Positions 8,861-17,478 of a stretch of 64,000 bases of DNA are shown here, piece after piece; within the stretch, counting starts at the first letter, position 1, and every line of letters begins with the position of its first letter. The position numbers and the translations under genes are program-made. The stretch comes from Parvimonas micra (GTDB lineage Bacteria > Bacillota > Clostridia > Tissierellales > Peptoniphilaceae). The notes beneath the pieces are model-generated. The model did not search any database and was not told the origin of the DNA. It was given only the letters and a program-made list of their open reading frames with translations. The stretch spans positions 124,001 through 188,000 of the forward strand of contig NZ_JAJTJP010000003.1 in NCBI RefSeq assembly GCF_021300775.1. Reading direction: 5' to 3'.

Positions 8861-8923
8861 TTATTGTGAAACAACAAGGTTCCCGGGAACCCACCCGATG
8901 CGAAGCATCGTGGAAGGGTGGGG
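8861..8923 (-). repeat. Single copy of the 66-bp palindromic repeat, inverted orientation
   Basis: This is the reverse complement of the unit that occurs in tandem at 31061-31654 and 27897-28036. It contains the perfect palindrome GGTTCCCGGGAACC, the hairpin CGATGC-GAA-GCATCG, and outer CCCACCC/GGGTGGG arms. It begins four bases beyond the proS stop codon and is followed by the terminator at 8831-8860. Its GC content is far above the surroundings. Confidence 0.9.
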
Positions 8924-8926
8924 TTC

Positions 8927-10630
8927 TTATTTTATCTTTCTAACTTCTTCTATAATTCTATTTATTGCTTCTTCAGATGACATTTCAACATTTTCCATTT
9001 CTCTTCTTGTTGAAAATTCAATTACATTTTCGTTAGCTTTTTTCCCAACTGTAATTCTTAGAGGAATTCCAATTAAATCTCTATCATTAAATTTAACTCC
9101 TATTCTCTCTTTTCTATCATCAAGCATTACCTCAACACCTTGTGATTCTAATTCATCGTGAATTTTTTCACCAAGAGCCATTTGATCTTCATCATTAATA
9201 TTTACAACTGAAATAATTACATGATAAGGTGCAACTTGAATAGGCCAAATAATTCCCTTTTCATCATTATTTTGTTCTATAATTGCTGTAATACTCCTTG
9301 TAATTCCTATTCCATGGCTTCCCATCCAAAAATATTGACTAACTCCATTTTCATCTAAGAAAGTAGCATTTAATGCTTTTGAGTATTTTGTTCCTAATTG
9401 GAAGATATTTCCAACTTCTATTCCTCTTGCAAATTTTAATGGATGACCACTTAATGGACAAACATCTCCTTCTTGTACCATAAGTAAATCTTCAACTATT
9501 TCTCCATCAAAATCTCTTCCAAAATTGCAATTTATATAGTGATGATCTTCCTTATTCCCACCTACTACTGTATTTTTCATAAGAGTTACTCTCTTATCTA
9601 AAATTTTTCTTACCTTTAAATCAACAGGTCCTGTGTAACCTGCAAATGTTCCAATTTTTTGAATTGTTTCATCATCCATCATTTCAACTTCATGTTCTGG
9701 TGCTCCAAGATAAGCACAAAGTTTTGTTAGATTTAATTCTCTATCTCCTGGAATAAAAGCAATTACAGGTTCTCCTGAAACTACTAAATCTATTGCTTTA
9801 ACACATTTTGAAGTTTCTTGTTTTAAAAATCCTGCTACTTCTTCAATTGTTTTACAATTTGGAGTATGAACTAATTCAATTTCTTTTTCTTCTCCACTTT
9901 CATCAACTTTGTAAACAACTTCAGCTTTTTCGTCTGTTGCTGCATATCCACTTTCGTCACAGTAACAAATAACACCTTCACCAACTTCTGATAGTGCTAT
10001 AAATTCATGTGAACTATTTCCACCCATTGCTCCTGCATCACCAGCAACAATTTTATAGTTAAGACCTAATCTATTAAATACTTTTTCATATGCCTTCCAC
10101 ATTTCTTTATAAGATTCCATCATCATTTCAGGACTTACATCAAAAGTATAAGCATCCTTCATTGAAAACTCTCTTGCTCTATTGATTCCAAAACGAGGTC
10201 TTTTTTCATCGCGATATTTTGTTTGAATTTGATAAATATTTAAAGGTAATTGTTTATAACTTTTAATTTCTCCACTAATCAAAGTTGTAAAATATTCTTC
10301 TGCAGTTGGTCCAAGACAAAATTCTCTTTCATTTCTATCACAAACTTTAAACATTTCAGGACCAAAAGTTTGCCATCTTCCTGATTCTTCCCATATTTCT
10401 TTAGGTTGAAGTGCAGACATTAAAATTTCATATCCACCCATTCTATCCATTTCTTCTCTTACTATATTTTCGACTTTTCTAATCGCTCTATATCCAAGAG
10501 GTAGATAAGAGTAAATTCCTGCTGCACTCTTTCTAATCATACCAGCTCTTAAAAGCAATTTATGACTTATTATTTCTGCCTCTTGGGGATCTTCTCTAAG
10601 TGTAGGCATATAATATCTTTTCATTTTCAT
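8927..10630 (-). CDS. proS: Prolyl-tRNA synthetase
   Basis: A 567-residue bacterial-type class II synthetase that charges tRNA-Pro. Motif 2 region (YRDEKRPRFGINRAREF, then SMKDAYTFD) and motif 3 (SHGIGITRSITAIIEQ) are visible; the central ~180 residues (ADEKAEVVYK through DHHYINCNFGRDF) are the editing domain inserted between motifs 2 and 3, and the C-terminal anticodon-binding domain ends at VRKIK. The length matches the usual ~570. Start ATG 10630 follows GGAGG. Expression is evidently controlled by the T-box leader immediately upstream. Confidence 0.97.
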   Translation of the reverse strand: MKMKRYYMPTLREDPQEAEIISHKLLLRAGMIRKSAAGIYSYLPLGYRAIRKVENIVREEMDRMGGYEILMSALQPKEIWEESGRWQTFGPEMFKVCDRNEREFCLGPTAEEYFTTLISGEIKSYKQLPLNIYQIQTKYRDEKRPRFGINRAREFSMKDAYTFDVSPEMMMESYKEMWKAYEKVFNRLGLNYKIVAGDAGAMGGNSSHEFIALSEVGEGVICYCDESGYAATDEKAEVVYKVDESGEEKEIELVHTPNCKTIEEVAGFLKQETSKCVKAIDLVVSGEPVIAFIPGDRELNLTKLCAYLGAPEHEVEMMDDETIQKIGTFAGYTGPVDLKVRKILDKRVTLMKNTVVGGNKEDHHYINCNFGRDFDGEIVEDLLMVQEGDVCPLSGHPLKFARGIEVGNIFQLGTKYSKALNATFLDENGVSQYFWMGSHGIGITRSITAIIEQNNDEKGIIWPIQVAPYHVIISVVNINDEDQMALGEKIHDELESQGVEVMLDDRKERIGVKFNDRDLIGIPLRITVGKKANENVIEFSTRREMENVEMSSEEAINRIIEEVRKIK

Positions 10631-10676
10631 AATATAATTCCTCCGTAATAATAAAATTTAAAATTTGCGATGATAT

Positions 10677-10862
10677 AAAAAAACGGCAATCATCTCCAAG
10701 AGACGAAAGCCGTGGTACCACTCTAATTTATACTCGAAAGCTATAAGGCACAACCCTGTAATTTTAATACAAGTTCAAAGATAGGTTCAATTATCTGCAT
10801 AAAAGTTTTTCACCAAACAACTTCTCTCTACATACACAAAAATAATTTACTATTTCTTATCA
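10677..10862 (-). promoter_or_regulatory. T-box leader of proS (specifier probably CCU)
   Basis: The minus strand carries AGAGTGGTACCACGG at 10724-10710, the T-box sequence that pairs with the uncharged tRNA acceptor end. It overlaps a terminator hairpin at 10684-10711 followed by seven T. Upstream is a Stem I-like region with a GGTGAAAA distal loop. In the expected specifier position CCU followed by A appears (bases 10785-10783), consistent with sensing tRNA-Pro. Specifier assignment is by analogy, not by folding. Confidence 0.9.
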
Positions 10863-10950
10863 TCACTAAATATCTAATGAATAAATTATATTAAATTTAG
10901 CAAAAAAAGTCAACCTTAATATAGTAAATTTCTAAATTTACACAAAAAAA

Positions 10951-10970
10951 GGTTGAGTAAAAACTCAACC
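10951..10970 (-). terminator. dps terminator
   Basis: Perfect eight-base arms (GGTTGAGT/ACTCAACC) around a four-base loop, followed by seven T on the minus strand, 16 bases after the dps stop codon. Confidence 0.9.
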
Positions 10971-10985
10971 CAAATTTATTTATTC

Positions 10986-11432
10986 TTATTTATTGCAGCA
11001 AGGTTTAGAAGCTCTTAAGAACCAAATATTCTTTTCTAATTCAGCAACATGATCTTCTAACATTGAAACAATTATGAAATCTCCATCATTATCAGCTTCT
11101 TCTCTAATTTTAGTAGCTTCTTCTTTAATGGCAACTAAGTCATTCATAACAATTTCGTTTACTTCGTCAACTACAACTTTTTTAGAATCTAATTCAGCAA
11201 TTGTAGCATTAGCAACATAATCTTTTAATGATGCAAATGGGAATCCACCTCTCATTTTAATTGCTTCAGCAACTTCATCATACCAATCAAAGAATTTGTC
11301 ATATAATCCTTCTGTGTAAACATGTGTTTGATAGAAGTTTCTTCCTTCTACGTTCCAGTGTAAGTTATGTAACTTAGTAGTCATAACTGCGATGTTTGAT
11401 AAATAAACATTTAAACTTTTAAAATCTTTCAT
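10986..11432 (-). CDS. dps: Dps-family ferritin-like protein
   Basis: A 148-residue mini-ferritin that oxidises and stores iron and shields DNA from peroxide. The ferroxidase region reads TKLHNLHWNVEGRNFYQTH followed by YDKFFDWYDEVAE, which supplies the inter-subunit His, Asp and Glu ligands of Dps. Length is normal for the four-helix bundle. The tail SKPCCNK has two adjacent cysteines, unusual for Dps, that might bind metal or form disulfides. The gene is monocistronic with its own terminator. In an anaerobe it would serve oxygen and peroxide tolerance; a PerR- or Fur-type operator was not recognised. Confidence 0.9.
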   Translation of the reverse strand: MKDFKSLNVYLSNIAVMTTKLHNLHWNVEGRNFYQTHVYTEGLYDKFFDWYDEVAEAIKMRGGFPFASLKDYVANATIAELDSKKVVVDEVNEIVMNDLVAIKEEATKIREEADNDGDFIIVSMLEDHVAELEKNIWFLRASKPCCNK

Positions 11433-11685
11433 TTTTAACCCTCCTAATTTTTATTAATTACATCTATTATATACCCAAAAATTAAAAAAATAAAGTTTTT
11501 TAAAAAAATTTTTAAAAAAATTTTTTTGTTCATTTGTGGAGATATTTTATATAAAATAGCATTTAAAAACATTTAATTGGTTATTATTTTAATAAATTGT
11601 TATCATTTCAATTGTAAAATGGAATTTGATAAATTTTTCTGTTAGAAAAACACCTACAAACGCCTAAATTGTAACATTTTTGTAA

Positions 11686-11713
11686 TTGCTTTTATTTTTT
11701 TTTCTGTTATAAT
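11686..11713 (+). promoter_or_regulatory. Probable sigma-A promoter of the O-acetyltransferase gene
   Basis: TATAAT at 11708-11713 is preceded by TTGCTT at 11686-11691 with a 16-base spacer. The start codon lies 32 bases downstream behind AAGGAC. The rest of the 11433-11744 gap is AT-rich with no gene visible. Confidence 0.6.
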
Positions 11714-11744
11714 CTCTAATGAACAATTTTATAAGGACAGACAA

Positions 11745-13670
11745 ATGAAAAGCTTTAAATTAAATTTAAATAAAATAAATCTAAGTGAATTAAAACAAAT
11801 AAAAAAATCTGATTTTTTTAAAAAAAGAGAAGATAAAAATAAAGATAAATTTCATATAAAGAGTTTTGATGGACTTCGTGCAATAGCCGTCATTCTTGTT
11901 ATGCTATATCATATTATTCCTCATATAGTACCTGGAGGATACTTAGGAGTTGTAATTTTTCTAGTATTAAGCGGTTATTTAGTAACTGATAACTTTTTAC
12001 GAGAAATGGATAAGCATATGTATCTGGATATTATTAAGTTTTGGAAAAAAAGAGTTGTAAAACTATATACCCCACTTCTACCAATGCTTAGTATAGTAAG
12101 TTTATTCGTATTATTATTCTTTAATGATATGTTAAATGACTATGTTGGAAATTTATTTAGCTCAATCTTTGGAATAAATAATATTTACCAAATACTTCAT
12201 GGACTATCATATTTTGATGCGCATGGAAATCCAAATCCGTTTACACATCTTTGGTCTTTGGGACTTGAGGTACAATTCTATTTAATATGGCCTATTTTAA
12301 TTTCTCTACTATATAGAACATTTAAGTTAAGAAGAAAGAGCCTTGCAGTTATTACATTGATACTATCATTAGCATCAGCAACTACAATGTTTATGTTATA
12401 TTCTCAAAATACTGATGTATCAAGAATATACTATGGAATTGACACAAGAGCTTTTAGCTTTTTAATAGGATGCTTCTTTGCTTTTTTATTTCCAAGAAAT
12501 AAAGTGCAAGAAATTCAACTTTCAAAAACAAAAAGTATATGTGTAAGCATTATCTCCATTATACTATTTTTAGGAATATTATATCTTTCAGTAACAATGG
12601 ATGCAAAGATGGATATAGTATATAAATTTGGAATGTATTTATACTCAATTTTAATAGGAATTTTACTTATCTTATTACTTTTAAAAGATAATATAATTAA
12701 TAAATTCTTTTGCTTTACACCATTTATAGAAATCGGAAAAAGAAGTTATAGTTTATACCTATGGCAATATCCAATTACAATATTTATAGGTGATTACTTA
12801 AAATGGAGTAAAATTTCAATTATATACCTTGTTTTATTAGAACTTTTATTTTCAATTATTTTTGCAGAAATTAGTTATAGATTATTTGAAGGCAAAGAAA
12901 ATTATTTAATCTATATAAATAAAAAATGTAGTGAAGATATAAAAAATAGAAATCTATTTTCAGCAATTGGAATTTTAGCAATTTTTATTATTTTTGCAAC
13001 ATCAATTCTATCAATTTCACAAAAAACTGATGATATTGAAGAACTAAAAACAAAGCTTGAAAATATTCAAAAAAATAATGCTCAAAATATTGTAAATAAT
13101 AATCAAGAAATTCCAAGTAACGAAAAATTGAATAAAAAAATTCCTAAAAATGAACCTAATAAAAAACCTGAAAACAATATTGATTTATCTACAACTGAAA
13201 TTACTTTTATTGGAGATAGTATAATGCTATCAGCATCAGATGTAATTAAAAGTGAATTTAAAAATGCAATAGTAGATGCAAAAGTTAGTCGTCAGGCTTG
13301 GGATTTACCAAAAGTTTTAGATCATTTAAAAGAAACTAACAATATAAAAGATATTGTTGTAATTCATTTAGGAAGTAATTACAAAATAAATAAAGAAAAA
13401 TTCAAGGCAGATCTTGAATCTTTAGGAAATAGAAAAATATTTTTAATAAACTGTGTTGTACCAGACCCTTGGGAAGAACAAGTTAATACAACTTTAAAAG
13501 AACTTTCTGATGAAATGGAAAATGTAGAAGTTATAGATTGGTACTCATTTGCAAAAGATAAAAAAGAACTTTTCTATAAAGATGCTACCCATCCAAATGG
13601 ACAAGGTTCAAAAGAATATACTAATTTATTAAAAACTGAATTAAGTAAATATTTAAAAAAGGAGCATTAA
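11745..13670 (+). CDS. OatA-like peptidoglycan O-acetyltransferase
   Basis: A 641-residue membrane protein. Residues ~40-430 form an acyltransferase-3 domain with about ten to eleven membrane spans; FDGLRAIAVILVMLYH and the ITHLWSLGLEVQFYLIWP-like block (here NPFTHLWSLGLEVQFYLIWP) carry the essential histidine and catalytic-face residues. A Lys/Asn-rich linker leads to an extracellular SGNH domain (residues ~485-641) with nucleophile motif TFIGDSIM and the DATHPNGQG Asp/His block. This architecture is that of OatA, which transfers acetyl groups to N-acetylmuramic acid O6 and gives lysozyme resistance. It is transcribed alone on the plus strand and converges on the racemase gene. Confidence 0.85.
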   Translation: MKSFKLNLNKINLSELKQIKKSDFFKKREDKNKDKFHIKSFDGLRAIAVILVMLYHIIPHIVPGGYLGVVIFLVLSGYLVTDNFLREMDKHMYLDIIKFWKKRVVKLYTPLLPMLSIVSLFVLLFFNDMLNDYVGNLFSSIFGINNIYQILHGLSYFDAHGNPNPFTHLWSLGLEVQFYLIWPILISLLYRTFKLRRKSLAVITLILSLASATTMFMLYSQNTDVSRIYYGIDTRAFSFLIGCFFAFLFPRNKVQEIQLSKTKSICVSIISIILFLGILYLSVTMDAKMDIVYKFGMYLYSILIGILLILLLLKDNIINKFFCFTPFIEIGKRSYSLYLWQYPITIFIGDYLKWSKISIIYLVLLELLFSIIFAEISYRLFEGKENYLIYINKKCSEDIKNRNLFSAIGILAIFIIFATSILSISQKTDDIEELKTKLENIQKNNAQNIVNNNQEIPSNEKLNKKIPKNEPNKKPENNIDLSTTEITFIGDSIMLSASDVIKSEFKNAIVDAKVSRQAWDLPKVLDHLKETNNIKDIVVIHLGSNYKINKEKFKADLESLGNRKIFLINCVVPDPWEEQVNTTLKELSDEMENVEVIDWYSFAKDKKELFYKDATHPNGQGSKEYTNLLKTELSKYLKKEH

Positions 13671-13679
13671 GCTCCTTTT
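13657..13679. terminator. Shared terminator of convergent genes
   Basis: The stem AAGGAGC/GCTCCTT with T-runs on both strands overlaps the end of the O-acetyltransferase gene and lies just past the racemase gene end, so it can serve both directions. Confidence 0.8.
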
Positions 13680-13686
13680 TATATTA

Positions 13687-14367
13687 TTATTTTATTTTCG
13701 CACCGCTAAGTTCAATACTTTTATTTACAAGAACATCCAAAGCATCAATTGTATTTATGCTTTTACAAATATCTAAAAGACTAAGTTCTGTACAAGCAAT
13801 TATTCCAATAGTATCTTTGTCACAATACTTATTAAGAATTTCAATAAATTCTTTATTTTCTAAGTTATTTGTTTCTTTAATTTTGTAAATATTATCCATA
13901 ACAGAATTTTTATCTTCATCGGATAATTCTTTAACTTCTATTCCGTATTTTTGTGCATATTTATCATAAACTTTTGAATTAAGAGTTCCAATAGTTCCAA
14001 AAACGGCAACTTGTTTTACTCCTCTTCTCTTTATTTCAAGAATTGTTTCTTCAATCATATTTATTATTTTTAAATTAGTATATTTACTAAATTCATCATA
14101 AAAATAATGACTTGTATTACAAGGAATAGCAACTACATCTACACCAATTTTATCAAGAATTTCTAAGTCTTTTTTTATTACATTTAAAAACTCTAAGTCC
14201 TTTTTCTCAATAATACATCTTGTTCTATCTGGCATAGTTGAGTGATTTAATACAACTAAATCAATATGTTCATTGTCATTATGTGCATCTGTATTTAAAA
14301 CAACTTTATCGTAAAACTTAACAGTTGCTAAAGGTCCCATACCACCGATAACTCCTAATTTATACAC
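13687..14367 (-). CDS. Aspartate/glutamate racemase family, probably aspartate racemase
   Basis: A 226-residue PLP-independent racemase. It opens LGVIGGMGPLATVKFYD, the signature of the aspartate racemase branch, and has the two catalytic cysteines in IPCNTSHYF and IACTELSLL. The product would be D-aspartate (or D-glutamate). The gene overlaps the upstream ATP-grasp ligase gene by one base and follows asparagine-synthase-like and murE genes. In Lactococcus lactis the racemase RacD, the ligase AslA and the amidase AsnH build a D-Asp/D-Asn cross-bridge on the peptidoglycan stem; the same three activities are predicted here. A glutamate racemase role (MurI) is less likely because the GGMGP start is RacD-like. 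Confidence 0.85.
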   Translation of the reverse strand: MYKLGVIGGMGPLATVKFYDKVVLNTDAHNDNEHIDLVVLNHSTMPDRTRCIIEKKDLEFLNVIKKDLEILDKIGVDVVAIPCNTSHYFYDEFSKYTNLKIINMIEETILEIKRRGVKQVAVFGTIGTLNSKVYDKYAQKYGIEVKELSDEDKNSVMDNIYKIKETNNLENKEFIEILNKYCDKDTIGIIACTELSLLDICKSINTIDALDVLVNKSIELSGAKIK

Positions 14368-15557
14368 TATTTCCTCCTAAATATCTTTCTAAAAACTTTT
14401 CCTAATAAAATTTTATTAAAGAAAAACCAAGGTTTTAAATCATTAATTGCAAAAATTGCAGGAGCCCACTTTCTGGAAAATGAAATCTTTAAAGATTTTA
14501 AAATACTAACTTGTTTAGTTCTTGCATAACGCCAAATTGCTACCATATCTTCAAAACCATAAATAAAAGCTAAGTTTGTATCGTAATCAATATATTTACA
14601 ATCACTTTCTTTTAATTTACCAGTTACATCAAGATACGCAATATATGGCATATTAATTCCAACTTTATAAATTAAGTTGTTGAAATTAGTAGTTCTTGCA
14701 TTTATTTCTATTAAATAGATTTCTCCTGTTTTTTCATGTTTTTTAAATTCTATTTCTCCAAAACCTCTATATCCGATATTTTCCAGGAATGGTTTTGAAA
14801 TATCTACTAATTGTTGATTATATTTTTGAATTGTAAAAACTGAAGCTCCAAAATTGATTGGCCATTGTCTTTGCTTTTGAGCTGTCATATAATGAGTAGT
14901 TTTACCACTTCTATCAATATAATAGTCATAAGTTAACATGCAATCATCAAAACCCGGAACAATTTCTTGGACAAAAATCTCAATATCATTGTCCTTTGCT
15001 TTCTTTATCCCTTCTTCCATTTCTTCTACATTTTTACAAATAAAAACTTTATTTCTAAATACTTTTGTAAATTTTACTGTATCAAAAGGTTTAATTATAC
15101 ATGGAAAACCAACTTCATTATTTACTCTTTCAACTAAATTTTCATCATTTGCACTTATTGTTGTTGGAATTTTCACTCCATTTTCTTTTGCAATATCATG
15201 TAAAGTCCATTTATCTAATAATTTTGTATTAAGTCCTTTAGCTTGACTAATTAAATAATATTTTTCTAACTCATCATAATATTCATCTATAAATTCAACA
15301 TATTTATCATGTGTTGGAAGTAAAACAGGTTTTTCGTCTTGTTTTTTTCCATACTCTATTAAGCCTTGAAAAGCCTCTTCACCAAAGTTATTCAAATTCT
15401 CTATTTTTAAAAATTCAGATATATATTTTGACTTTGCTCCATAAGAGTTTTCAAAGTCGTAATCACAAGCTACAACATGAACTCCTTCACGACCTAGACA
15501 TCTAATTATACTAAGCCCTATATAGTAATTACAACCTAAAACAACTGCTTTGTTCAT
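14367..15557 (-). CDS. ATP-grasp carboxylate-amine ligase, candidate D-aspartate ligase
   Basis: A 396-residue ATP-grasp enzyme. The N-terminus AVVLGCNYYIGLSIIRCLG is the preATP-grasp fold. The centre has FPCIIKPFDTVKFTK (ATP-binding lysine) and the metal-binding end reads GEIEFKKHEKTGEIYLIEI followed by NARTT. Enzymes of this type form amide bonds between amino acids or peptides. Its one-base overlap with an aspartate racemase gene and place just after asparagine-synthase-like and murE genes suggest it adds D-aspartate to the side chain of the stem peptide, as AslA/Aslfm do. Sequence alone does not prove the substrate; biotin-carboxylase-like or other ligases share the fold. Confidence 0.7.
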   Translation of the reverse strand: MNKAVVLGCNYYIGLSIIRCLGREGVHVVACDYDFENSYGAKSKYISEFLKIENLNNFGEEAFQGLIEYGKKQDEKPVLLPTHDKYVEFIDEYYDELEKYYLISQAKGLNTKLLDKWTLHDIAKENGVKIPTTISANDENLVERVNNEVGFPCIIKPFDTVKFTKVFRNKVFICKNVEEMEEGIKKAKDNDIEIFVQEIVPGFDDCMLTYDYYIDRSGKTTHYMTAQKQRQWPINFGASVFTIQKYNQQLVDISKPFLENIGYRGFGEIEFKKHEKTGEIYLIEINARTTNFNNLIYKVGINMPYIAYLDVTGKLKESDCKYIDYDTNLAFIYGFEDMVAIWRYARTKQVSILKSLKISFSRKWAPAIFAINDLKPWFFFNKILLGKVFRKIFRRK

Positions 15558-15568
15558 CTTTTTACCTC

Positions 15569-17392
15569 TTAATTAAAATATTGTTCATACCATTTTAAGA
15601 ATGTGTAAATAGTATAAATCTTACGTCCATTATTTCTTTTATTATTATAGTGATCTTCTAAAATTGTGTTAATTTTTTCGACATCAAAAAATTCACTAAC
15701 AAAATCTTTATTAAAAGTTTCTTTAACAATATTATAATATTTTTCTTCTTTAATCCATAAAACAAAAGGAACAACAAAACCTAATTTTCTTCTCTTTGCC
15801 CAATCATCTGGTAATTTATTTAAAGCTGCTTTTCTAAAAGCATATTTTGTTATTTCGTTATGAGCTTTATGTCTTACTGGTATTGTTCTTGCAAGTTCCC
15901 ACATTTTTTTATCTAAAAGTGGAACTCTAAGCTCAATAGAATTTGCCATAGTCATTTTATCAGCCTTAAGTAAGATATCATCAACTATCCACATTTTCAT
16001 ATCAAGATATAATCTTTTTGAAACATCATCCATATCTTTAACTTCATCATAGTATTTTTTAGTTAAATCTCTTGAAGTTTCAGAATTTCTATATTTTTCT
16101 TTTAAAATCAAATTAGCTTGTTCATCAGACATAATTTCAGCAGGACCAATATATCTATCTTCAACTTTTTGACCATATTTCATTACAATTGTCTTACCAC
16201 TAAAATGTCTTTTATCTTTTAATTTTTTATATAATTTATTTCTTAAACAGAATGGTAATTTTTTGTATATTCTTTGAGGAAGAGCTTCTGCATACTCATT
16301 ATATCCAGCAAATAATTCGTCAGCACCTTCGCCAGATAAAACTACCTTTACTTGTTCAGATGCTAATTTTGATAAGAAATATAAAGCTACAGAAGAAAGA
16401 TTCGCATGTGGTTCATCTGAAAAATATTGCACTTTATTTATTCCATCAAAAAATTCATCCGGAGTAATTATCTTAGAAAAGTTTTCAATTCCAAGTCTAT
16501 CTGAAAGCTCTTTTGCATATACTGTCTCATTGAATCCCTTATTGTCAAAACCTACAGAAAAAGTCTTATTAGGCATTGCTGTTGCAACAACATAACTTGA
16601 GTCAACCCCACCTGATAAGAAAGAACCTACTTCAACATCACTAATTTTGTGGTACTTTACTGATTCTTCAACTTCATTTTCTATCTTACTAACAGCTTCA
16701 TCAAAAGACATTTCTTTATAATCAAGAGTTAAATTATAATAGCTCTTTATTTCTAATTTGCCATTTTCAAAAATATAATAATGACCTGGTCTTAGTTTCT
16801 TAACTCCTTTAAAAAATGATTCTTCTAAAGGATTGTATTGGAACACTAAATAATGTTTAAGTGCTTTTTCATTAACTTCTTTTTTAAATTTTGGATATTT
16901 TAAAAATGATTTAATTTCTGAGCCAAAAACAAAATCTCCATCAATTAATGAGTAGTAATATGGTTTAATTCCAAAATGGTCTCTTGCTCCAAAAAGTCTT
17001 TCTTTTTTACTATCCCAAATAGTAAAAGCAAACATACCTCTTAATTTTTCTAAAATACCTTCTTCACCATATTCTTCATATCCATGCAATATAACTTCTG
17101 TATCAGTATTTGTTTTAAATTTATATCCTTTTTCTAGTAGATCATCTTTTATTTCTTGATAATTATATATTTCACCATTAAAAATTATAGCAATATCATT
17201 ATTCTCATTTAATATTGGTTGAGATCCTTCATGTAAATCAATTATACTAAGTCTTCTAAAACCAAAATTTATTCCATTATCAAAATAATAACCATCACTA
17301 TCTGGACCACGATGAATAATTTGATTATTCATTTCTTTTATTACATTTTCATCTCTTACATCTTTACTGTAAAATCCAACAAATCCGCACAT
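15569..17392 (-). CDS. Asparagine synthase (glutamine-hydrolysing) family, AsnB/AsnH-like
   Basis: A 607-residue two-domain amidotransferase. Cys2 (MCGFVGFYSKD) is the glutaminase nucleophile of the class II domain, residues ~1-200. The synthetase domain carries the PP-loop SFLSGGVDSSYV (~residue 257) and LRVPLLDK. Family members make asparagine or, in several Firmicutes, amidate peptidoglycan precursors. The place between murE and a ligase/racemase pair favours amidation of cross-bridge D-Asp to D-Asn (the AsnH role in L. lactis) over free asparagine synthesis; both remain possible. It starts 11 bases upstream of the ligase gene's neighbourhood in the same orientation, so the cluster is probably one operon. 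Confidence 0.85.
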   Translation of the reverse strand: MCGFVGFYSKDVRDENVIKEMNNQIIHRGPDSDGYYFDNGINFGFRRLSIIDLHEGSQPILNENNDIAIIFNGEIYNYQEIKDDLLEKGYKFKTNTDTEVILHGYEEYGEEGILEKLRGMFAFTIWDSKKERLFGARDHFGIKPYYYSLIDGDFVFGSEIKSFLKYPKFKKEVNEKALKHYLVFQYNPLEESFFKGVKKLRPGHYYIFENGKLEIKSYYNLTLDYKEMSFDEAVSKIENEVEESVKYHKISDVEVGSFLSGGVDSSYVVATAMPNKTFSVGFDNKGFNETVYAKELSDRLGIENFSKIITPDEFFDGINKVQYFSDEPHANLSSVALYFLSKLASEQVKVVLSGEGADELFAGYNEYAEALPQRIYKKLPFCLRNKLYKKLKDKRHFSGKTIVMKYGQKVEDRYIGPAEIMSDEQANLILKEKYRNSETSRDLTKKYYDEVKDMDDVSKRLYLDMKMWIVDDILLKADKMTMANSIELRVPLLDKKMWELARTIPVRHKAHNEITKYAFRKAALNKLPDDWAKRRKLGFVVPFVLWIKEEKYYNIVKETFNKDFVSEFFDVEKINTILEDHYNNKRNNGRKIYTIYTFLKWYEQYFN

Positions 17393-17478
17393 AACTTCTC
17401 CTTAAATATTCTTAAAAGAATTAATCTATAATATACTAAACAATCTAATTTAATTATATCATATACTAAAATTTATTT

